Source of the DNA: an uncultured Collinsella sp.
GTDB lineage: Bacteria > Actinomycetota > Coriobacteriia > Coriobacteriales > Coriobacteriaceae
Length of the DNA stretch: 64,000 nucleotides
Direction: 5' to 3'
Assembly (NCBI GenBank): GCA_900541745.1
Contig: UQLA01000005.1
Location: forward strand, 57,793-121,792
The position numbers and the translations under genes were made by a program. Under the pieces are notes generated by a model that was not told where the DNA came from, searched no databases, and was given only the letters and a program-made list of their open reading frames with translations. Within the stretch, counting starts at the first letter, position 1, and each line of letters starts with the position of its first letter. This document shows positions 25,808-34,370 of the stretch, piece by piece.

Positions 25808-26860
25808 TTACGCGACGGTGTAAACCCAGTTGTGCTTATCCTCAACAGCACCAGACTGGATGCCCGTCAGAGTCTCGCGGAGCTTCTTCATCACAGGACC
25901 GATCTCGGTGTAGCCAGCCGGGAAGGTCACAGTCTCGTCGGCACCGTAGACCTTGTTGTCGATCTCGCCGACCGGGGAGATAACGGCAGCGGTGCCGCAC
26001 AGACCGCACTCAACAAAGGTGCCGGCCTTGACCTCGGCCCACTCGACGGGTCGCTGATCGACGGTCATGCCCAGGTCCTCAGCGACCTGAACGAGCGAAC
26101 GGCGGGTGATGGAGGGCAGGATGGAGTCGGTGTGCGACTGCGGGACGACAAGCGTGCCGTCCTCCTTCACGAACAGGACGTTGGCGCCACCGGTCTCCTC
26201 GACATAGGTGCGGGACTCGGAGTCGAGATACAGGTTCTCGGCATAGCCCTCGCGGTGAGCCTCCATCGTGGGCTTAAGGGACATGGCGTAGTTGAGGCCG
26301 GCCTTGATGTTGCCGGTGCCGTGCGGTGCGGCGCGGTCGTACTCGGAAACGCGCAGCTTGACAGGCTTGAGGCCACCCTTAAAGTACGGACCGACCGGGG
26401 TCACGAGAATGCGGAACGTGTACTCAGGAGCGGGAGCCACGCCGATCACGTCACCGGAGCCGATCATAAACGGACGCACATACAGAGTTGCGCCAGAGCC
26501 GAAGGGCGGAACCCATGCGGCGTTGGCAGAGACGACCTGCTTGACGGCCTCAACGAACTTGTCCTTGGGGAACGGGGGCATCTCGAGGCGCTGGGCGGAG
26601 TTATACATGCGCTCGGCGTTCATGTCGGGACGGAAGCAGACAATGCTGCCGTCCTCGGCGGTGTAGGCCTTCAGGCCCTCAAAGACCTCCTGACAGTAGT
26701 GGAAGATGCCGCCGCACTCGGAGACATGCAGGGTGTGGTCGGTGGTCAGGCCGCCCTCGTCCCACTCGCCGTCCTTCCAATGAGCCTCGTAGCTGTAATC
26801 GGTCTTCATGTAGCCAAAGCCGAGGCTACCCCAATCGATATCCTTCTTCTCGACAGTCAT
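25808..26860 (-). CDS. ilvE: Branched-chain amino acid aminotransferase
   Basis: This 350-residue class IV PLP enzyme makes the last transamination of leucine, isoleucine and valine. It matches the long (BCAT type) subgroup: FHYCQEVFEGLKAY near residue 52, FRPDMNAERMYNSAQRL, YVRPFMIGS, and the PLP lysine in GTGNIKAGLNYAMSL. YVEETGGANVLFV and ITRRSLVQVAEDLG follow. The ATG at 26860 has AAGGAG six nt upstream. The frame runs on to 27076, but that upstream part (MRIDAPSALMLPACPARLY...) lacks a conserved sequence and looks like leader. The leader has no run of branched-chain codons and no T-box that I can see. Confidence 0.95.
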   Translation of the reverse strand: MTVEKKDIDWGSLGFGYMKTDYSYEAHWKDGEWDEGGLTTDHTLHVSECGGIFHYCQEVFEGLKAYTAEDGSIVCFRPDMNAERMYNSAQRLEMPPFPKDKFVEAVKQVVSANAAWVPPFGSGATLYVRPFMIGSGDVIGVAPAPEYTFRILVTPVGPYFKGGLKPVKLRVSEYDRAAPHGTGNIKAGLNYAMSLKPTMEAHREGYAENLYLDSESRTYVEETGGANVLFVKEDGTLVVPQSHTDSILPSITRRSLVQVAEDLGMTVDQRPVEWAEVKAGTFVECGLCGTAAVISPVGEIDNKVYGADETVTFPAGYTEIGPVMKKLRETLTGIQSGAVEDKHNWVYTVA

Positions 26861-27087
26861 ATGTCGCTCCTTACATACACGGTTGCATACTCGCGAACCC
26901 GCACGCAAGGACCGAAGCCGGCCGCGTCGCAACGTCGCATACCCGGAAGCGTAGAGCCGGGCAGGACACGCGGGCAGCATCAAAGCCGATGGCGCGTCGA
27001 TTCGCATGCAGGTGATTGTACTCCCCGCACGCCTTGGATAAAACGCTTTTTCTTTAACTAAGTAAAGTATTTTCATTTGCCTTCAAC
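26861..27087 (-). promoter_or_regulatory. ilvE promoter and ~150-nt leader
   Basis: On the minus strand a TACAAT hexamer (27016-27021) is a possible -10 element, with a weak -35 candidate upstream. An AT-rich stretch (27045-27080) precedes it. The leader is GC-rich and contains an open frame in phase with ilvE from 27006. I see no T-box motif and no leader peptide with stacked Leu, Ile or Val codons. Confidence 0.35.
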
Positions 27088-27090
27088 ACA

Positions 27091-27123
27091 AAAGGCCCGC
27101 CATCGAATCCGATGACGGGCCTT
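27091..27123 (-). terminator. Terminator of the dedA gene
   Basis: AAGGCCCG pairs with CGGGCCTT around an ATCGAATCCGATG-type inner palindrome. On the minus strand TTTTGTG follows. Confidence 0.8.
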
Positions 27124-27151
27124 GGAATTAACGTCCGAAAACAAGCTCGGA

Positions 27152-27799
27152 CTAGGCGTTCTTTTTACCGAGCTTAGCCTTAACCAGACCGACCACGGTC
27201 GGAATGATCGACACGGCGACGATGCCGACGATCAGCAGCTCAAAGTGCTCCTGCACAAACGGAATGCCACCAAAGAAGTAACCCAGCAGCGTAAAGACCG
27301 TCGACCAGGTAATGCCACCCAACACGTTAAAGACGACAAAGTTGCGCCAGTGCATGCCGCCCATGCCGGCGATAAAAGGCACAAAGGTGCGGATGAACGG
27401 GAAGAAGCGGCCGAGGAAGATGGCCAGATGGCCCCACTTATCCAGGAAATCCTCGGACTTTTTGATGCGCTCGGGCGTCATGGCCTTTACCTTGCCCGAA
27501 GCGATGATCTTGCGGCCAAAGAAGTGGCCGATCATAAAGTTGCACTGATCGCCCAGGATGGCCGCGGCCCATGCGGTGGCCAGAAGCGCCACGATGTTAA
27601 AGCCGCCGTTATGAGCAAAGAAGCCCGAGGCAAACAGCAGCGAGTCGCCGGGAAGGAACGGGAAGAACACCACGCCTGTCTCAATGAAGATGATCAGGAA
27701 CACGCAGCCGTAGGCCATAAGCGGGCCGGCGGCGATCCAGCTGGCGATCGCGGTGCGCGGGTCCTTAAGCAGCTCGGCGATAAAATTGATGAAACCCAT
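27152..27799 (-). CDS. DedA-family (SNARE-associated) membrane protein
   Basis: This 215-residue membrane protein fits the DedA/VTT family, proposed to flip undecaprenyl phosphate or phospholipids. Seen patterns are FFPFLPGDSLLFASGFFA, AAILGDQCNFMIGHFFGRKI, FLGRFFPFIRTFVPFIAGMGGM and FNVLGGITWSTVFTLLGYFFG. The ATG at 27799 follows GAGAGG; the frame start at 27838 has no site. The C-terminal tail is short and basic. It is the gene upstream of ilvE, but a terminator separates them, and it is divergent from cysE. The precise lipid substrate of this paralog cannot be read from sequence. Confidence 0.92.
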   Translation of the reverse strand: MGFINFIAELLKDPRTAIASWIAAGPLMAYGCVFLIIFIETGVVFFPFLPGDSLLFASGFFAHNGGFNIVALLATAWAAAILGDQCNFMIGHFFGRKIIASGKVKAMTPERIKKSEDFLDKWGHLAIFLGRFFPFIRTFVPFIAGMGGMHWRNFVVFNVLGGITWSTVFTLLGYFFGGIPFVQEHFELLIVGIVAVSIIPTVVGLVKAKLGKKNA

Positions 27800-28023
27800 G
27801 AAGTAAAACCTCTCAGTTGTGGGCGCGGACACGTCCAAGTTGACCAGTATACGGTTGCGGCGCGGGCGCGGGCCAAACCCCTCAAAAGTCTTACTTCATT
27901 ACCAGCAAGTTTGCATAACTGACACTTGTCGCCCAAAGCAAAGCAAGATCGCCCTTCCTAATCCCTAGCGAATCGCTATACTTTATTGAATCGCATTGTC
28001 ACGGTGCTAAGGGAGGGCGGCCG

Positions 28024-28728
28024 GTGAGCTTTATCAACACCATTCGAGAGGACATCAAGACCGTCCAGGCGCAAGACCCCGCCGCGCAAAACGGTCTGGT
28101 CATCTTCCTTTCCTATCCTGGCCTGCACGCCAAGTGGAATCACGTGCCCGAGCACTGGCTGTGGGAACACGGCCATCGATCGCTTGCCCGTGTGCTCTCG
28201 CAGTTAACCCGCCACATCACCGGCGTCGAGATTCATCCCGCCGCGCAGATTGGCAAGCACTTCTTTATCGACCACGCCATGGGCGTCGTTATTGGCGAGA
28301 CCGCCATCGTGGGCGACGACTGTGTGCTCTACCAGGGCGTCACGCTCGGCGGCACCGGCAACGAGACCGGCAAGCGTCACCCCACCCTGGGCAACAATGT
28401 CACGGTGGGCACGGGCGCCAAGGTGCTTGGCAACATCCACATCGGCAACAACGTCAAAATCGGCGGCAACTCGGTCGTCGTCAAGGACGTGCCCGACAAC
28501 TGCACCGTCGTGGGCGTGCCCGGGCGCATCATCAAGCGCAACGGCTGCCGCGTGTTCGAGGAGAGCTTCGACGCCAAGCAGCATCGCGAGTACATGCCCG
28601 ACGATGCCGCCGAGCAGAGCGCCCTCAACCGTCAGGGCATCACCGAAAACGCCCGTCGCGTCAAGGAACTCGAGCAAGAGGTGGCCGAGCTCAAAGCCCT
28701 CGTCGCCAAGCTCGTGGACGAGCGCTAG
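28024..28728 (+). CDS. cysE: Serine O-acetyltransferase
   Basis: This 234-residue enzyme acetylates serine as the first step of cysteine synthesis. The left-handed beta-helix of hexapeptide repeats is clear (IHPAAQIGKHFFIDHAMGVVIGETAIVGDDCVLYQGVTLGG, then TVGTGAKVLGNIHIGNNVKIGGNSVVVKDVP). The catalytic His region is IDHAMGVVIGET and GKRHPTLG. It has the short N-terminus of the bacterial EpsC/SrpH-like type. A C-terminal coiled tail (RRVKELEQEVAELKALVAKL) extends beyond the usual end. The GTG start at 28024 follows GGGAGGGCGG. No cysK is adjacent, so the next enzyme is encoded elsewhere. Confidence 0.95.
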   Translation: MSFINTIREDIKTVQAQDPAAQNGLVIFLSYPGLHAKWNHVPEHWLWEHGHRSLARVLSQLTRHITGVEIHPAAQIGKHFFIDHAMGVVIGETAIVGDDCVLYQGVTLGGTGNETGKRHPTLGNNVTVGTGAKVLGNIHIGNNVKIGGNSVVVKDVPDNCTVVGVPGRIIKRNGCRVFEESFDAKQHREYMPDDAAEQSALNRQGITENARRVKELEQEVAELKALVAKLVDER

Positions 28729-28765
28729 AAGCGGACGGCCACCGACAACATTGACGCCAACACAA

Positions 28766-28804
28766 AAGGCGCGCCAGGGAATCCGCCCCCGGCGCGCCTT
28801 CTTT
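28766..28804 (+). terminator. Terminator of cysE
   Basis: AAGGCGCGCC pairs with GGCGCGCCTT, followed by CTTCTTTTC. A REP half-copy (GGCTGCCCCTTTGTC) lies just downstream at 28824-28838. Confidence 0.85.
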
Positions 28805-28838
28805 TCGATGTGATATGCGGGGCTGCCCCTTTGTCTCC

Positions 28839-30839
28839 TTATGCGAACTGGCTTAGGTAGAGGTCGGCATAAGCACCCTCGGCAGCCAGCAGCTCCTTGT
28901 GCGTACCCTGCTCGATGATATTGCCGTGATCCATGACCAGGATGAGGTCGGCATCGACGATTGTCGACAGACGGTGCGCGATCACAAAGCTCGTGCGCCC
29001 GCGCATGAGCGCGTCCATAGCACGGCCGATGGCGAGCTCGGTGCGCGTGTCCACGCTCGACGTCGCCTCGTCCAGGATGAGGATCGCCGGGTTGTTGAGC
29101 AGCACGCGCGCGATGGTCAGCAGCTGACGTTGGCCCTGGCTGATGCTCTCGGCATCGTTAGCCACACGCGTGTCGTAGCCCTGCGGCATGGTGCGCACAA
29201 AGAAGTCGACCTGAGCGGCACGTGCAGCCGCGACAATCTCCTCGCGCGTCGCCTCGGGACAGCCATAGGCGATGTTCTCGGCAATGGTGCCATCGAACAG
29301 CCAGGCGTCCTGCAACACCATGCCAAACTGCTGGCGCAGCTCGCCGCGGTCCATGCGGCTCGTGTCCACACCGTCGAGGGTAATGCGACCACCGTCAATC
29401 TCGTAGAAGCGCATGAGCAGATTGATGAGCGTGGTCTTACCCGCACCCGTGGTTCCCACCACCGCGATCTTCTGACCCGGCTCGGCGGTAAACGACACGT
29501 CGCGCATAAGCGGCTTGTCGGGCGAATATCCAAAGCGCACGTGCTCAAAAGCGACACGGCCCTCCACCTTGCCCGGCAGCTTGGCGGCGGCCGCCGGCAA
29601 CGGATCGGCTTCCATCTCGGACTCGTCGAGCAGGTCGAACACGCGCTCGGCGCTCGCCAGCGCGCTCTGCAGCGAGTTAAAGGTAAACGACAGCTGCGTC
29701 ATGGGCTCGGACGCCTCATAGATAAACTGGAAGAACGCCTGGAACACGCCGACGGTCATATGCCCGGCAACCAACATGCTGCAGCCCACAAGCGCAATCA
29801 CGATTTGCGCCAAGCGGCCAATAAAGCGCACCGCGGGACCGACGGCGTTAATCATAAAGTCGGCCTTGGTGCTCACGCGTGCCAGCTCCTTCGAAGCCTC
29901 GTGCACCTCGGCAGAGCTCTGGAGCTCGCGGTTAAACGCACGGATCACCAGACGGCCCGAGTAGCCTTCCTCGACCGCGCTCGTAATCTTGGACACCCAC
30001 TCCTGGCGCTCGCCCGTTACATCGTGCGTGCGGCGCGAAACGACCTTCGTCACCAGCAGCGAAAGCGCCGTAAAGAACAAAAAGACGAGCGTGAGCGGCA
30101 CGCTAAACACGAACATCACGCTCACGGCGCCCACCACGGTACCGATCGACACCAGAAGCTGCAGCAAGCCGCGCTGCATGCTCTCGGACATCTTGTCCAA
30201 GTCGTTGGTCGCACGGCTGACGACCTCGCCGGGACGATGCGCATCAAAGTAGGCAAGCGGCAGACGGTTGAGCTTTTGAGCGATGCGGTTGCGTAGGCGC
30301 AGGTTGAGGCGCTCGGCAACGCTCGACATCAAAAAGCTCTGAAGCGCGTAGAACGAGGCGGCGGCGGTCCAGATCATAAAGTAGATAAAGATGGTCCTGC
30401 CGCAGTTCTCCCAGGTAATGCTGAAGGTAGCGTTGTTGGCAAACGCCAGCTTCATGTGCCCCCACAGCTCATCGATCACGCGGGCGCTGTAAGCCGGCGC
30501 CGCGGTGTTAAAGATGACATAGAACATGATGCTCGCGAACACGATATAGAAGCGCCAATGGTCGCCGGCGGCCTCGCTCCACAGGCGGCGCACTGTCGCC
30601 CAGGTGTCGCGGGGCGTCTCGTCCTCGTCCTCGTCGTCAACGTCGCGCATGCGCTCCGCCTCGGCGCGGGCGCGCTCGTCCTCGGCGCGCTCGTTTTCCT
30701 CGTAGAGTGCCTGGCGGCGAGCCTCGCGCTCCGCCGCCTTGGCGGCTTCGTCCAGGTCGGGCGCGACGCCCGTCTCCTCGACTGTCTCTGCAACCGCGGC
30801 GCCATCGGCGATGCCCTGCTTTTTGAACTCCTCGGTCAT
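28839..30839 (-). CDS. ABC exporter half with canonical catalytic residues (pair 2, third gene of operon)
   Basis: This 666-residue half-transporter starts MTEEFKKQGIADG. The first 85 residues are a charged, Glu/Ala/Arg-rich cytoplasmic extension absent from most homologs. Six membrane helices follow to about residue 400. The ATPase shows Walker A GTTGAGKTTLINLL, signature SISQGQRQLLTIAR, Walker B AILILDEATSSVD and switch His in VIAHRLSTI. The off-consensus signature with an intact Glu mirrors pair 1. I chose the ATG at 30839, one nt after the partner stop, with GGAGG eight nt upstream; a GTG at 30848 is possible. The cargo may be drugs, lipids or peptides. Confidence 0.9.
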   Translation of the reverse strand: MTEEFKKQGIADGAAVAETVEETGVAPDLDEAAKAAEREARRQALYEENERAEDERARAEAERMRDVDDEDEDETPRDTWATVRRLWSEAAGDHWRFYIVFASIMFYVIFNTAAPAYSARVIDELWGHMKLAFANNATFSITWENCGRTIFIYFMIWTAAASFYALQSFLMSSVAERLNLRLRNRIAQKLNRLPLAYFDAHRPGEVVSRATNDLDKMSESMQRGLLQLLVSIGTVVGAVSVMFVFSVPLTLVFLFFTALSLLVTKVVSRRTHDVTGERQEWVSKITSAVEEGYSGRLVIRAFNRELQSSAEVHEASKELARVSTKADFMINAVGPAVRFIGRLAQIVIALVGCSMLVAGHMTVGVFQAFFQFIYEASEPMTQLSFTFNSLQSALASAERVFDLLDESEMEADPLPAAAAKLPGKVEGRVAFEHVRFGYSPDKPLMRDVSFTAEPGQKIAVVGTTGAGKTTLINLLMRFYEIDGGRITLDGVDTSRMDRGELRQQFGMVLQDAWLFDGTIAENIAYGCPEATREEIVAAARAAQVDFFVRTMPQGYDTRVANDAESISQGQRQLLTIARVLLNNPAILILDEATSSVDTRTELAIGRAMDALMRGRTSFVIAHRLSTIVDADLILVMDHGNIIEQGTHKELLAAEGAYADLYLSQFA

Positions 30840-30840
30840 G

Positions 30841-32577
30841 CTACTCACCTCCCTTCATCTGCGATTCCGCAATAGCACGGTACACCTCGCAGGTTTCCAT
30901 GAGCTCGTCGTGCGTGCCTAGGCCCACGATCTCGCCGTCTTTGAGCACCACAATCTGATCGGCATGCAAAATAGTCGAGATGCGCTGGGCGATAATGAGC
31001 ACCGCGGCATCGCGCGTCTCGTCCTGCAGCGCATGGCGCAGCGCCGCATCGGTCTTAAAGTCCAGGGCTGAAAAACTGTCGTCGAAGATATATAGATCGG
31101 CGCGCTTCATGAGTGCGCGGGCAATGGCCAGGCGTTGGCGCTGGCCGCCCGAAAAGTTCGTGCCGCCCTGGGATACCGGTGTATCGAGCCCCTGGGGCTG
31201 ATCGAGCACAAAGGTGCTCTGGGCAACCTCCAGCGCATGGAGCATGTCAGCCTCGGTCGCGCCCTCGTTGCCAAAGCGCAGGTTGCTTGCAACGGTGCCC
31301 GAGAACAGCCACGCCTTCTGCGGCACATAAGCGATATGCCCACGAATCTCACCTTGCGAAAGGTCGCGCAGGTCAACGCCGTTCAGGCGAATGGCGCCCT
31401 TCGTGGCATCGTGAAAGCGAAGCAAGAGCTTGGCCACCGTCGACTTGCCCGAACCCGTCGAGCCTACAATCGCCGTGGTCTGGCCACGGCGACAGGCAAA
31501 GCTCAGGTCGCACAGGGTGTCCTCGTCGGCATCGTCAAAACGGAACGACATATGGTCGAACACGGCAACCGCATCGGCACCGTCAACAGGCTCCGCCGCG
31601 CACGTGTCCAGCGTGCGCTTGCCGTCCACGATGCTCGGCTCAATCTCCAACACCTGCTGCGCACGGTTCAGACACGCCGCGGCGCGCGGAAGCGTCAGAA
31701 TCACCATCTGCGCCATCATCACAAAGAACAGGATCAGGATCGCATACTCCAGCACGGCCGAGATGCTGCCGATCTGCATGGCATGGACACCCACGCGGTT
31801 GCCGCCCACCCACAGCACCGCCACCTCGGCGATGTTCATCAAAAAGAAGCTGGAACTGTCGAGACCCACAAACAGGTGGTTGACCTTGATGGCATTGGCT
31901 GCGTAATCGCTAAACACCTCGTCCAGGCGCTGCTCCTCGTGGCGCTCCTTGTTAAATGCGCGGATGACGCGCACGCCCACGATGTTCTCGCGCAGCACCA
32001 CGTTCATGCGGTCGATAAAGCTCTGCAGGCGCATAAAGATCGGCGCGGCGTTGGCAACGGTAAAGACCGCCGCCACCAGCACGATCGCAACGACCACACC
32101 CAGCAGCGTGCCCATGGCAGGATCGATAAACCAGGCAAAGATGATGCCCGCCACGGCCAAGAACGGTACCGGCAGCACCAGCTGAATCGTCTGAAGGACA
32201 GCTTGCTGAATCACGTTGATGTCGTTGAGCGAGCGCGTGATCATCGAACCCGTGCCAAAGCGCTCAAAGTCGCTGGCGGACAGCTCGAGCGACTTGTCGT
32301 ACACGGCATTACGGATATCGCAGGCCACGTTGGCGGCCAGGCGCGCCGAAAGATAGCAGCCCAGCACCGTGCCGCCGCTGGCCATGCCGGTCGCGATAAG
32401 CATGTACAGGCCGTTGCGTAAAATATAGTCGACATCGCCCGTGGTAATACCGGTGTTGACCATGTTCGCCAGCATCGTGGGAACCAACAGCGTACCGACG
32501 TTATCTATCAGCACCGCAAACAGCGTCACCGCAATCAGACCGCGGTACGGCCTCATAAACCTCATTAAGAGTCGCAT
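30841..32577 (-). CDS. ABC exporter half with degenerate ATP site (pair 2, second gene of operon)
   Basis: This 578-residue half-transporter has a membrane domain over residues 10-310 and an ATPase domain with Walker A GSTGSGKSTVAKLL, signature NFSGGQRQRLAIAR and Walker B LYIFDDSFSALD. Asp stands where the catalytic Glu is expected, and the switch position reads IIAQRISTI, so His is replaced by Gln. It is the weak-site partner of the next gene. The ATG overlaps the end of the marR gene by 13 nt, and GAGGGGGACAC inside that gene serves as its ribosome site. The three genes therefore form one operon controlled by the MarR protein. Confidence 0.9.
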   Translation of the reverse strand: MRLLMRFMRPYRGLIAVTLFAVLIDNVGTLLVPTMLANMVNTGITTGDVDYILRNGLYMLIATGMASGGTVLGCYLSARLAANVACDIRNAVYDKSLELSASDFERFGTGSMITRSLNDINVIQQAVLQTIQLVLPVPFLAVAGIIFAWFIDPAMGTLLGVVVAIVLVAAVFTVANAAPIFMRLQSFIDRMNVVLRENIVGVRVIRAFNKERHEEQRLDEVFSDYAANAIKVNHLFVGLDSSSFFLMNIAEVAVLWVGGNRVGVHAMQIGSISAVLEYAILILFFVMMAQMVILTLPRAAACLNRAQQVLEIEPSIVDGKRTLDTCAAEPVDGADAVAVFDHMSFRFDDADEDTLCDLSFACRRGQTTAIVGSTGSGKSTVAKLLLRFHDATKGAIRLNGVDLRDLSQGEIRGHIAYVPQKAWLFSGTVASNLRFGNEGATEADMLHALEVAQSTFVLDQPQGLDTPVSQGGTNFSGGQRQRLAIARALMKRADLYIFDDSFSALDFKTDAALRHALQDETRDAAVLIIAQRISTILHADQIVVLKDGEIVGLGTHDELMETCEVYRAIAESQMKGGE

Positions 32578-33077
32578 GTGTCCCCCTCGCCCTTATCGTC
32601 AGCCTCGTTCTCGGCGGCCACTTGCCGTTTAAATGCCTCGCACTCTTCGTTCAGAACATGGGAGAACTTACCGACCAAGCGCATGATCTCGCGCTGTTCC
32701 CACGGCTCGAGTGCCTCGAATGCCTGTTGCTCGGCTTTTTGCGCCGGCAACGCGTAGCGCTTGGCAAACTGCACGCCTTCTTCGGTCAGTCGCACAACCT
32801 TGTTCTTACGACTGCCCTCGGCAAACTCCAACGTCGCAAGCCCTCGCGCCCTAAGCGTCTTAATCGCCGAATTGATGGTCTGTTTGCTGTAGAACCATTC
32901 ACTCGTCAGCCGACTCACGGCAACGCTTCCGCCCGCCGCGCTCGTGTCGACGAGCATCCAGTAGGCGCAGTCCGAAAGACCGCAAGTGCGCGCGAACTCC
33001 GAATAGATACGGTCAAGCCCGTTGAGCATCCGGTCGAAATCGACCGGGCTAACTGTACTATTCATCTCTCCCGCCAT
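32565..33077 (-). CDS. MarR-family regulator of the ABC exporter pair
   Basis: This protein of up to 170 residues has the MarR winged helix in its middle (SRLTSEWFYSKQTINSAIKTL, then GLATLEFAEGSRKNKVVRLTEEG). The N-terminal and C-terminal helices for dimerisation are present (FARTCGLSDCAYWMLVDT; MRLVGKFSHVLNEECEAF). The start is not certain: ATG at 33077 has no clear ribosome site, and ATG at 33065 has GGGAG only two nt away. Its promoter carries a good operator, so autorepression is likely. Its 3' end overlaps the first exporter gene. A signal for induction cannot be read from sequence. Confidence 0.88.
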   Translation of the reverse strand: MAGEMNSTVSPVDFDRMLNGLDRIYSEFARTCGLSDCAYWMLVDTSAAGGSVAVSRLTSEWFYSKQTINSAIKTLRARGLATLEFAEGSRKNKVVRLTEEGVQFAKRYALPAQKAEQQAFEALEPWEQREIMRLVGKFSHVLNEECEAFKRQVAAENEADDKGEGDTCDS

Positions 33078-33081
33078 TCGA

Positions 33082-33140
33082 TAGTCCGAGTTTTGACCAA
33101 TTCATATCTCTACATTAGTCCGAGTTTTGACTATCGTCAA
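33082..33140 (-). promoter_or_regulatory. marR-exporter operon promoter with two operator copies
   Basis: On the minus strand TTGACG (33140-33135) and TAATGT (33117-33112) are separated by 17 nt. The spacer holds TAGTC-n8-GACTA (33116-33132), a perfect five-plus-five palindrome. The same 16-nt block, TAGTCCGAGTTTTGAC, is repeated at 33082-33097, 34 nt away, past the expected transcription start. This placement fits autorepression by the MarR protein. Confidence 0.8.
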
Positions 33141-33181
33141 TAAGCTCGTTGCTTATGATCGGCTCCACATAAGCATATCGA

Positions 33182-33219
33182 CAAAAAAGACCGCCGGCGC
33201 GGGGGCGGCGCCGGCGGTT
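33182..33219 (-). terminator. Terminator of the 96-residue orphan gene
   Basis: ACCGCCGGCGC pairs with GCGCCGGCGGT. On the minus strand TCTTTTTTG follows the hairpin. Confidence 0.9.
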
Positions 33220-33244
33220 GCGAGAGAATATCGATTGTTGGCTG

Positions 33245-33535
33245 TTAAGCAGCGACGGCCTCGTAGACCGTGGCGCCCGAGAAGCTGTCGTGCAGGCTCT
33301 TGCCGCAGATCCACGGCAGTTCGACGACCTCGCAGACCGTGTTGACCAGCTCGGAGCAGTCAGTAAAGTGGCCCTTATCGTTGAGGGCCTCGCAATCCTG
33401 GACACGCCAATAGCCATCGGTGTGCGTGATGTAGTACTCGTGATCGTTGATCGACACGAAAGCGCGCGTCTTGGAACGCAGCAGCTTCAGAAATCCTTCG
33501 AAGTCGGTCTCGACGACATCTCCAGCCTGGAACAT
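33245..33535 (-). CDS. Small conserved-looking protein of unknown function
   Basis: This 96-residue protein begins MFQAGDVVETDFEGFLKLLR and continues with YYITHTDGYWRVQDCEALND. It has no signal peptide or membrane helix. Three cysteines near the middle (C48, C60, C67) and one at about C77 could bind metal or form a disulfide. AGGAGGTAACATC before the ATG is a near-perfect ribosome site, and a strong terminator follows, so it should be highly expressed as a single gene. I do not recognise the family. It lies between the MarR operon and a nitroreductase with no obvious functional link. Confidence 0.75.
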   Translation of the reverse strand: MFQAGDVVETDFEGFLKLLRSKTRAFVSINDHEYYITHTDGYWRVQDCEALNDKGHFTDCSELVNTVCEVVELPWICGKSLHDSFSGATVYEAVAA

Positions 33536-33826
33536 GATGTTACCTCCTGGCCCGGCGCCACCATGGCGCGTTGATAAACGTTGGTGCTCCTTTAGTAAAA
33601 CCTTTATCAGAGCTTATGCGCGCATCATTTAGGCAAGTGGTAAAAAACCGCAGGGTAGACGGGATAAAACGTTTAACCATCCCACCGGTTTGTCACATTC
33701 TGGCTGAAGTTTTATGCAAACCAACTTTTCCACTTGGTAGCTTGCATTGTTTGGGGCCGACTGCGCGATTACGGTTTTGGTTCGGCGGGTAAGAACGAGG
33801 CATCGAAACCAACGTCAGGAGGACCC
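33536..33826. other. Divergent intergenic region
   Basis: This 291-nt gap separates the orphan gene start from the nitroreductase start. It is AT-richer than its surroundings and holds the two ribosome sites at its ends. I see no convincing -35/-10 pair, repeat or RNA motif. Confidence 0.5.
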
Positions 33827-34354
33827 ATGGAGACCATCGAAGCGCTCATCCACCGCCGCAGCTGCCGCAAATACAGCGATCGCCCTGTCGAGGCCGAGAA
33901 GCTCGCACGCATTATCGAAGCCGGCCAGTACGCGCCGAGCGGCATGGGACGCCAGCCGGTCACGTTCGTCGCCGTCACCGACCCCGCAACCGTCGAGCGT
34001 CTCTCGCAGCTCAACGCCCAAGTTATGGGCAGCGAGGGAGATCCCTTCTACGGCGCCAAGACCGTTGTGGTGGTGCTCGTCGACCGCAGCGTGCCCACGC
34101 ACCTGGAAGACGGCTCGCTCGCCATGGGCAACCTGCTCAACGCAGCCTATGCGCTGGGCGTCGATTCGTGTTGGATCCACCGCGCGCACGAGGTCTTTGA
34201 CTCACCCGAGGGACTGGAACTGCTGGCCAAGTGGGGTCTGCCCGCCGACGGAAGTCTGCGCGGTGTAGGCAATTGCATTCTGGGCTACGCCGAGGACACA
34301 CTCCCCGATGCAAAGCCGCGCCGCGACAACGTGGTGTATGTTCCGCCGTTCTAA
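33827..34354 (+). CDS. Nitroreductase-family protein
   Basis: This 175-residue FMN-binding protein starts METIEALIHRRSCRKYSDRP, the family opening with the phosphate-binding RRS-x-R. QYAPSGMGRQPVTFV is the second conserved loop, and ALGVDSCWIHRAHEVF and GVGNCILGYAEDTLPDAKPRRDN match the C-terminal part. It is shorter than the nitroreductase at 8048 and lacks the Cys-rich N-terminus, so they are not recent duplicates. The ATG at 33827 follows AGGAGGACCC. A longer frame from 33734 has no site. A hairpin overlaps the stop. The physiological substrate is unknown; reported members reduce quinones, nitroaromatics or flavins. Confidence 0.9.
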   Translation: METIEALIHRRSCRKYSDRPVEAEKLARIIEAGQYAPSGMGRQPVTFVAVTDPATVERLSQLNAQVMGSEGDPFYGAKTVVVVLVDRSVPTHLEDGSLAMGNLLNAAYALGVDSCWIHRAHEVFDSPEGLELLAKWGLPADGSLRGVGNCILGYAEDTLPDAKPRRDNVVYVPPF

Positions 34355-34367
34355 CGAACGGCGGAAC
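34340..34367. terminator. Bidirectional hairpin over the nitroreductase stop
   Basis: GTTCCGCCGTTC pairs with GAACGGCGGAAC around the TAAC that includes the stop codon. It sits between convergent genes and probably ends both transcripts, although T-tracts are short. Confidence 0.7.
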
Positions 34368-34370
34368 CAA

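Noticed and set aside
26861..27076. T-box or branched-chain attenuator before ilvE
   Set aside because: No T-box sequence and no run of Leu, Ile or Val codons could be found in the leader.
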